Positions 55,468 to 64,000 of a stretch of 64,000 bases of DNA are shown piece after piece. This DNA comes from Brevibacterium sp. W7.2 (GTDB lineage Bacteria; Actinomycetota; Actinomycetes; Actinomycetales; Brevibacteriaceae). How positions within the stretch are numbered: the stretch's first letter is position 1; each line of letters starts with the position of its first letter. The position numbers and the translations under genes were made by a program. The notes beneath the pieces were generated by a model. That model was not told the DNA's origin. It ran no database searches and worked only from the letters and a program-made list of their open reading frames with translations. The stretch spans positions 1,736,001 to 1,800,000 of the forward strand of contig NZ_CP073089.1 in assembly GCF_018137945.1 (NCBI RefSeq), in the 5' to 3' direction.

Positions 55468-56770
55468 CTACCTCATCCAGGGCGCCGACGTGCTCGGCCG
55501 CGGCCCAGCCGACATCGCGATCGCCGACGGCGCGTTCGTCGACCCCGACCTCCTCGGGCCCGACCCCGAGGTCATCGACGCCACCGGACTCATCGCCCTG
55601 CCCGGCCTCGTCGACATGCACACCCACCTGCGCGAACCCGGCAAGGAGGACGCGGAGACGGTGCTCACCGGCTCCCGGTCCGCCGCCGCCGGCGGGTACA
55701 CGTGCGTCCACGCGATGGCGAACACCGCCCCCGTGGCCGACACCGCCGGCGTCGTCGAACAGGTCCACCGGCTGGGTCGCAGCGCCGGCTTCACCGAGGT
55801 CGTGCCCATCGGCGCCGTGACCATCGGGCTCGAGGGCAGGCAGCTCGCCGAACTCGGCGCGATGGCCCGCTCGGAGGCCCGCGTGCGGATCTTCTCCGAC
55901 GACGGGATCTGCGTCTCCGACCCGCTGCTCATGCGCCGGGCCCTCGAATACGTCAAGACCTTCGACGGCGTCATCGCCCAGCACGCGCAGGAGCCCCGGC
56001 TCACCGAGGGCGCGCAGATGAACGAGGGCGTGGTCTCGGCCGAACTCGGCCTGCCCGGCTGGCCCGCGGTCGCCGAGGAGTCGATCATCGCCCGTGACGT
56101 GCTGCTGGCCGAACACGTCGGCTCCCGCCTCCACATCTGCCACGTCTCGACCGCCGGCAGCGTCGACATCGTCCGCTGGGCGAAGTCGCGAGGAGTCCGG
56201 GTCACCGCCGAGGTCACACCGCATCACCTCATGCTCACCGACGAACTCGTGCGCACCTTCGACCCCGTCTACAAGGTCAACCCGCCGCTGCGCGCGCAGC
56301 GCGACGTCACGGCCCTGCGGGAGGCGCTGGCCGACGGCACGATCGACGTCATCGGCACCGACCACGCCCCGCACACCGCCGAACACAAGTGCAGCGAATG
56401 GTCGGCCGCGGCCATGGGCATGGTCGGCATGGAGACCGCCCTGCCCATCGTCGTCGAGGCGATGCGCGACTACGACTTCGACTTCGGCGACATCGCCCGG
56501 GTGATGTCCCAGGCCCCCGCCCGGATCACCGGCGCCACCGGCCACGGCAGCCTCGAGACGGGTGCGAGCGCGAACCTCGTGCTCATCGACCCGAACGCCC
56601 CGCACACGATCGTCCCGGCCGACCACGCGACGAAGGGCAGGAACAACCCCTTCGCCGGTCTCGAGGTCGCCACCGCGATCACCGACACGTTCTTCTACGG
56701 GCACCGCGTGCTCGCAGACGGCGAACTCACCACCCCCCATCCGGCAGGAGCGTCATGGACCGAACAGTGA
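55460..56770 (+). CDS. pyrC: Dihydroorotase
   Basis: 436 residues from a TTG start six bases after a full AGGAGG, which decides the start. Metal and substrate motifs: [10 protein letters not shown], the [17 protein letters not shown] stretch, [22 protein letters not shown]. Amidohydrolase superfamily, type I PyrC. Full length and intact, in contrast to pyrB. Its last 16 bases overlap the next gene. Confidence 0.96.
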   Translation: MTDYLIQGADVLGRGPADIAIADGAFVDPDLLGPDPEVIDATGLIALPGLVDMHTHLREPGKEDAETVLTGSRSAAAGGYTCVHAMANTAPVADTAGVVEQVHRLGRSAGFTEVVPIGAVTIGLEGRQLAELGAMARSEARVRIFSDDGICVSDPLLMRRALEYVKTFDGVIAQHAQEPRLTEGAQMNEGVVSAELGLPGWPAVAEESIIARDVLLAEHVGSRLHICHVSTAGSVDIVRWAKSRGVRVTAEVTPHHLMLTDELVRTFDPVYKVNPPLRAQRDVTALREALADGTIDVIGTDHAPHTAEHKCSEWSAAAMGMVGMETALPIVVEAMRDYDFDFGDIARVMSQAPARITGATGHGSLETGASANLVLIDPNAPHTIVPADHATKGRNNPFAGLEVATAITDTFFYGHRVLADGELTTPHPAGASWTEQ

Positions 56771-57249
56771 GCGTCCTCATCATCGCAGGCATCCTCCTCC
56801 TCATCCTCCTCGCCCTGACCTGGGGCTGGTCGCGGCGCAAGAGCCGACAGACCGACGTCGCCGCCCCCGTCAAGCCGGGCCTCGGCATCACCCCGATCGC
56901 CGACCCCGTGGCCGGTTCGTACGTCTCGACGACGACGGCCGGCAACCCGCTCGACCGCGTCGCCGTCCACGGCCTGGGCATCCGCACCAGCGGCGAGCTC
57001 GTCGTCACCGACGCCGGGGTCATCATGGACCTCGCCGGGCGGGAGGACTTCATCATCCCGCGCTCCGACATCGTCTCCGTCGACACCACCTCGGGGATGA
57101 TCGGGAAGTTCGTCGAACGCGGCGGCATCGTCCGCATCACCTGGAGGCTCGGGGAGACCCTCGTCGACACGGGCTTCCGCGCCCGGTACTCCGCCGACAC
57201 CGCCCCCACCGTCAACCGCATCCGAGAGATGATCGTAGAGGCACCATGA
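56755..57249 (+). CDS. Small membrane-anchored PH-like protein of the pyr operon
   Basis: 164 residues from the ATG at 56755. One N-terminal membrane helix (about 5-25, [20 protein letters not shown]) followed by a basic stretch and a beta-rich soluble domain ([38 protein letters not shown]) that resembles bacterial PH-like domains. I recall an equivalent gene between pyrC and carA in mycobacteria (Rv1382), so the position is conserved, but its function is unknown. Joined to carA by ATGA. Confidence 0.85.
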   Translation: MDRTVSVLIIAGILLLILLALTWGWSRRKSRQTDVAAPVKPGLGITPIADPVAGSYVSTTTAGNPLDRVAVHGLGIRTSGELVVTDAGVIMDLAGREDFIIPRSDIVSVDTTSGMIGKFVERGGIVRITWRLGETLVDTGFRARYSADTAPTVNRIREMIVEAP

Positions 57250-58385
57250 GACTGTCCACCACCCCCGCCGTCCTCGTGCTCGAAGACGGCCGCACGTTCA
57301 CCGGATCCGCCTACGGCGCGATCGGCCAGACCGTCGGCGAAGCCGTGTTCGTCACCGCGATGTCCGGCTACCAGGAGACCCTGACCGATCCGTCGTACCA
57401 CCGGCAGATCATCATCCAGACCGCACCCCACATCGGCAACACCGGCGTCAATGCCGCCGACGACGAGTCCCGCCGCTTCTGGGCCGCCGGCTACGTCGTC
57501 CGCGACGCCTCCCGCGTCTCGTCGAACTGGCGCAGCGAGGGCGACCTCGACGAGCGGCTCAAGTCCGAGGGCATCGTCGGCATCAGCGACGTCGACACCC
57601 GGGCGCTCACCCTCCACCTGCGGGACAAGGGAGCGATGCGGATGGGGATCTTCTCCGGTCCCGCCGCCGAGCTCGACCCGACCGTCATGCTCGAGACGGT
57701 CCTCGAGACCCCGCGGATGGCCGGGGCCCGACTCGCCGAGGAGGTCAGCGTCTCCGCACCCGAGTTCGTGCCCGCTGTCGGCGAAGCGAAGTTCAGCGTC
57801 GCTGCCGTCGACCTCGGCATCAAGGCGATGACCCCGCAGCGACTGGCCGAGCGCGGCATCGACGTCCACGTCCTGCCCGCCTCGGTGAGCTTCGCCGAGA
57901 TCGAGGCCCTCGGCGTCGACGGGGTGTTCTTCTCCAACGGTCCCGGCGATCCCGCGACCGCCGACGACCAGGTCGAGCTGCTGCGGCAGGTGCTCGCCGC
58001 ACGGATCCCGTTCTTCGGCATCTGCTTCGGCAATCAGCTGCTCGGCCGGGCCCTGGGTTTCGGCACGTTCAAGCTGCCCTTCGGCCACCGCGGCATCAAC
58101 GTCCCCGTCATCGACCGGACGACCGAGAAGGTCGAGATCACCGCCCAGAACCACGGCTTCGCCGTCGACGCCCCGCTCGAGGGGGAGACCACGGCCCCGG
58201 CGGACCCGGACTTCGGCCGCGTCGCCGTGTCCCACGTGTGCCTCAACGACGACGTCGTCGAGGGACTCCAGTGCCTCGACATCCCCGCGTTCTCCGTCCA
58301 ATTCCACCCCGAGGCAGCGGCCGGGCCCCACGATTCGAGCTACCTGTTCGATCGGTTCGTCGACCTCATGTCCGCCCGCGCCTAA
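57246..58385 (+). CDS. carA: Carbamoyl-phosphate synthase small subunit
   Basis: 379 residues from the ATG at 57246. N-terminal domain ([37 protein letters not shown]) and class I glutamine amidotransferase domain with nucleophile Cys260 in [12 protein letters not shown] and the His-Glu of [16 protein letters not shown]. Supplies ammonia to CarB for both arginine and pyrimidine synthesis. carB follows after nine bases with AAGGAGA. Confidence 0.97.
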   Translation: MRLSTTPAVLVLEDGRTFTGSAYGAIGQTVGEAVFVTAMSGYQETLTDPSYHRQIIIQTAPHIGNTGVNAADDESRRFWAAGYVVRDASRVSSNWRSEGDLDERLKSEGIVGISDVDTRALTLHLRDKGAMRMGIFSGPAAELDPTVMLETVLETPRMAGARLAEEVSVSAPEFVPAVGEAKFSVAAVDLGIKAMTPQRLAERGIDVHVLPASVSFAEIEALGVDGVFFSNGPGDPATADDQVELLRQVLAARIPFFGICFGNQLLGRALGFGTFKLPFGHRGINVPVIDRTTEKVEITAQNHGFAVDAPLEGETTAPADPDFGRVAVSHVCLNDDVVEGLQCLDIPAFSVQFHPEAAAGPHDSSYLFDRFVDLMSARA

Positions 58386-58394
58386 GGAGACCCC

Positions 58395-61666
<3,272 letters not shown>

Positions 61667-61670
<4 letters not shown>

Positions 61671-62551
61671 TGTTCTCCACCCGGCTCACCGCGGCGATGG
61701 CCGCCCACGGTCCCGTGTGCGTGGGCATCGACCCCCACGACCATCTCCTTCAGACGTGGGGGCTGCCGCGGAGCGCCGCCGGCGTCCGGGAGTTCGGGCT
61801 GCGCACCGTTGAGGCGCTCGCGGGGACGGTCGCCGCGGTCAAACCGCAGGCCGCGTTCTTCGAGCGCTTCGGCTCCGCCGGCGTCGCCGCCCTCGAGGAC
61901 ACCCTCGCGGCGTGCCGGGAGCAGGGGCTGCTGACGATCCTCGACGTCAAGCGCGGGGACATCGGCTCGACGATGGCCGGCTACGCCGAGGCCCATCTGC
62001 TCCCGGACTCACCCCTGTCCGCCGACGCCATCACGGTCTCGCCCTACCTCGGCGTCGGAGCCCTGGCCGCCGCGTTCGACCTCGCCGCGGCCCACGATCG
62101 GGGCCTCTTCGTCCTCGCGCTCACCTCGAACCCCGAGGGCGCGGACGTCCAGCACGCCCGCACCGGTGCCGAGGCCCCTGGCTTCGGCGACTCCGTCGCC
62201 GGGTCCGTGGCCGCCGCCGTCGCCGCCCGCAATGCCGAGCTCACCGGGGGAGCGGGTGAGCTCGGCCCCTTCGGCCTCGTCGTCGGGGCGACGATCGGAT
62301 CGGCCGCACGGGACCTCGGCTTCGACCCGAGCGCCTGCGGGGGACCGCTCCTCACCCCGGGCGTCGGGGCGCAGGGGGCCGGCCGGGACGAACTCCTCGA
62401 CGTCTTCGGGCCCGAGGCGCTCGCACGACACCAGGTCGTCGTCGCCGTCTCCCGGGCCGTGCTCGCCGCCGGACCGGCCGGTCTCGCGGAGGCGGCCCGC
62501 AGCCTCAACGCGTCCCTGACGGCACCCCCGCCGGTGTCCGCCGGGCGCTGA
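61667..62551 (+). CDS. pyrF: Orotidine 5'-phosphate decarboxylase (type 2)
   Basis: 294 residues from GTG 61667, or 293 from the ATG at 61670; both overlap the carB stop. The catalytic Asp-Lys-Asp array is in [22 protein letters not shown] and the late [14 protein letters not shown] complete the type 2 family found in mycobacteria. It makes UMP. Last pyr gene of the operon; a hairpin follows. Confidence 0.95.
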
Positions 62552-62562
62552 GCGGCTCCCTG

Positions 62563-62585
62563 CGGCCTACCGCACAGTAGGGCCG
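62563..62585 (+). terminator. Probable terminator after pyrF
   Basis: CGGCCTAC, loop CGCACA, GTAGGGCCG, with one bulged G, followed eight bases later by a T-rich stretch (ATTTTCTTCC). Confidence 0.55.
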
Positions 62586-62635
62586 GGGCGCGGATTTTCT
62601 TCCCTGCGCTGTGTCGGTTGTCATGGTTTGTGTTT

Positions 62636-62641
62636 TAGACT
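62636..62641 (+). promoter_or_regulatory. -10 box of mihF
   Basis: TAGACT, about 46 bases before the mihF start. The -35 is unclear (TTGTCA at 62618 is too close). Confidence 0.5.
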
Positions 62642-62687
62642 GAAGCAACTTCCCTACCTGCCCGTTCATGGTGACAGAGGAGATAAT

Positions 62688-62999
62688 GTGGCACTCGAAC
62701 CATTGACCCCGCAACAGCGTTCGGCCGCTCTTGACAAAGCGTTCAAGGCTCGACAGGTGCGCGCCGAGGTGAAGTCGGCCCTCAAGAGCGGTGAGACCGA
62801 TCTTGCGGCAGTGCTCAAGAAGGCAGGGAAGGACGAAGCACTCGCGAAGATGCGCGTGCTCGACCTCCTCCGGTCGCTGCCCGGAGTGGGCGATCGCCGG
62901 GCCGAAGCGGCGATGGAAGAGGTCGGGATCGCCTCATCGCGGCGCATCAAGGGCCTCGGCGTGCACCAGAAGAACGCCCTGTTGGAGAAATACTCCTGA
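62688..62999 (+). CDS. mihF: Integration host factor, actinobacterial type (mIHF)
   Basis: 103 residues from the GTG at 62688, after AGAGGAGAT; the longer in-frame reading from 62628 has no ribosome site. The fold is all-alpha with a helix-two turns-helix: LLRSLPGVGDRRAEAAMEEVGI and SSRRIKGLGVHQKNALLEKY (each shown in part) match mycobacterial mIHF and Streptomyces sIHF. It is an essential nucleoid-associated protein in those genera and is unrelated to E. coli IHF. pyrF-mihF-gmk-rpoZ order is conserved. Confidence 0.95.
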   Translation: MALEPLTPQQRSAALDKAFKARQVRAEVKSALKSGETDLAAVLKKAGKDEALAKMRVLDLLRSLPGVGDRRAEAAMEEVGIASSRRIKGLGVHQKNALLEKYS

Positions 63000-63017
63000 G
63001 TGTGACACTTTAGATCT

Positions 63018-63581
63018 GTGAACACTCGACTCACCGTTCTCGCGGGACCCACCGCAGTCGGAAAAGGCACCATCAGCTCCTATATCAGACAGCACCACCC
63101 CGAGATCTGGTTCTCGGTGTCTGCGACGACGCGGCCCCGGCGCCCCGGTGAGATCGACGGTGTTCATTATCACTTCGTCTCCGACGACGAGTTCGACGGG
63201 CTCATCTCCCGCGACGAGATGCTCGAGTACGCCGTCGTCCACGGCCGCCACCGCTACGGCACCCCGTCGGGGCCCGTGCGGCAGCACCTCGCCGAAGGCA
63301 TCCCCTCCCTGCTCGAGATCGACCTGCAGGGGGCGCGCCAGGTCAAGGCGAAGATGCCCGACGCCCTCTTCGTCTTCCTCGCCCCGCCGACCTGGGACGA
63401 ACTCGTCTGCCGGCTCACCGGGCGCGGCACCGAGAGCGCCGAGGAGCAGGCGAGGCGGCTGACCACGGCGCGGGCCGAACTCGCCGCCGAATCCGAGTTC
63501 GACGTCACCATCGTCAACGACAGTGTTCGCACTGCGGCAGAAGAACTCATACAATTGATGGGTATATCCACACTCGATTAG
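63018..63581 (+). CDS. gmk: Guanylate kinase
   Basis: 187 residues from GTG, 18 bases after mihF. P-loop variant GPTAVGKGT, then [32 protein letters not shown] and the lid Arg residues in [17 protein letters not shown]. It phosphorylates GMP to GDP. No good ribosome site precedes the GTG; a TTTAGATC stretch does. The rpoZ ATG follows its stop without a gap. Confidence 0.96.
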   Translation: MNTRLTVLAGPTAVGKGTISSYIRQHHPEIWFSVSATTRPRRPGEIDGVHYHFVSDDEFDGLISRDEMLEYAVVHGRHRYGTPSGPVRQHLAEGIPSLLEIDLQGARQVKAKMPDALFVFLAPPTWDELVCRLTGRGTESAEEQARRLTTARAELAAESEFDVTIVNDSVRTAAEELIQLMGISTLD

Positions 63582-63929
63582 ATGGGACACCCCTTGCCTG
63601 CTCAGCCCGAAGGCATCACCAATCCGCCGATCGACGAACTCCTCACCGTCACCGGCTCGAAGTACGAACTCGTGTCCGTCGCCGCTCAGCGTGCGCGCCA
63701 GATCAACTCCTACTACGCACAGCTGCAGGAGGGTCTGCTCGAGAACGTCGGACCGCTCGTCACCCCGGAACCCCACGAGAAGCCCTTGTCGATCGCCCTG
63801 CGCGAGATCAACGAGGGCAAGATCGTCTCCCGTGAGATCAGCGAAGCCGACTTCGCGACGACGACCGTCGAGGAGACCGCCGAGGCGCCCGTGAACACCG
63901 ACGGCGCGATCGACTTCAGCGACCAGTGA
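63582..63929 (+). CDS. rpoZ: RNA polymerase omega subunit
   Basis: 115 residues starting directly after the gmk stop; a TTG at 63595 is an alternative. Conserved omega core [20 protein letters not shown] and [14 protein letters not shown], then [16 protein letters not shown]. The C-terminal 35 residues are acidic. Assists assembly of the polymerase. It overlaps coaBC by four bases. Confidence 0.96.
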   Translation: MGHPLPAQPEGITNPPIDELLTVTGSKYELVSVAAQRARQINSYYAQLQEGLLENVGPLVTPEPHEKPLSIALREINEGKIVSREISEADFATTTVEETAEAPVNTDGAIDFSDQ

Positions 63930-64000
63930 GAATCGTCCTCGGAGTCGCCGGTGGGATCGCCGCCTACAAATCGGCGCACGTCATCCGGCGCCTCCGGGAG
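63926..64000 (+). CDS. coaBC: Phosphopantothenoylcysteine decarboxylase/synthase, 5' end only
   Basis: The GTG at 63926 overlaps the rpoZ stop as GTGA and the visible 25 residues ([20 protein letters not shown] then RRLRE) are the diagnostic start of the CoaC/Dfp flavoprotein domain (GVTGGIAAYK). The gene runs off the window, so the CoaB half is not seen. The rpoZ-coaBC order is typical of actinobacteria and firmicutes. Confidence 0.92.
   Translation, partial: MRIVLGVAGGIAAYKSAHVIRRLRE

Overview
The window is chromosomal DNA from a high-GC Gram-positive bacterium, almost certainly an actinomycete of the order Micrococcales. A Brevibacterium-like genome fits best, but that is inference from gene style and order, not a database result. 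Supporting signs are high GC in third codon positions, many GTG starts joined by 4-nt GTGA/ATGA overlaps, TAGAAT/TAGACT-type -10 boxes, actinobacterial mIHF, an EF-P with the PGKGPAF loop, a DUF3097 protein and a DUF222-HNH gene. Several gene neighbourhoods match the order I recall from Mycobacterium (thrS-HIT-pgsA-Nudix-yebC-ruvCAB-yajC-secDF-rel-MBL-hisS-aspS and pyrR-pyrB-pyrC-membrane protein-carA-carB-pyrF-mihF-gmk-rpoZ-coaBC). It is core genome; I see no prophage, CRISPR array or insertion sequence.

Layout. 1-13.6 kb: 3' part of lepA, hemW, a membrane protein, two minus-strand genes (a DUF4870 protein with a prion-like tail, and DUF3097), then hrcA (with a perfect CIRCE operator)-dnaJ-rsmE-phoH-ybeY-CorC-like-era, and zapE. 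13.6-14.6 kb: a PGPGW membrane protein and four tRNA genes (Gly-GCC, Cys-GCA, Val-CAC, Val-GAC). 14.9-24 kb: a second membrane protein with a Q/G/Y/N-rich tail, thrS-HIT-S9 peptidase-CDP-alcohol phosphatidyltransferase-Nudix, yebC-ruvC. 24-28 kb: a DUF222-HNH gene placed between ruvC and ruvA, then ruvAB. 28-35 kb: yajC-secD-secF-rel. 35-43 kb: an AbiEi-like orphan and a DUF349 protein (minus strand), an MBL hydrolase, hisS, an ArsR regulator, aspS, rarA. 43-53 kb: rpsD, alaS-ruvX-mltG-aroE-prepilin peptidase-aroC-aroK-aroB, efp-nusB. 53.9-64 kb: the pyrimidine operon, then mihF, gmk, rpoZ and the start of coaBC.

The pyr region encodes nearly all of UMP synthesis, controlled by pyrR behind a recognisable PyrR-binding loop. 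As sequenced, pyrB is broken twice: by a one-base loss in a G run and by an exact 17-bp tandem duplication. The aro genes cover four shikimate steps, and heat-shock control of hrcA-dnaJ is explicit in the CIRCE.

The observations most worth following are the broken pyrB; an H-type pseudoknot candidate in the rpsD leader; two perfect DnaA boxes 30 bp apart upstream of the AbiEi-like gene; a ten-heptad alanine-rich rod at the end of YajC; two unrelated membrane proteins with prion-like N-terminal tails; the HNH gene splitting ruvC from ruvAB; and the absence of patA/pimA, pdxST, ppiB and apt from their usual places. I did not find a clearly new multi-gene system.
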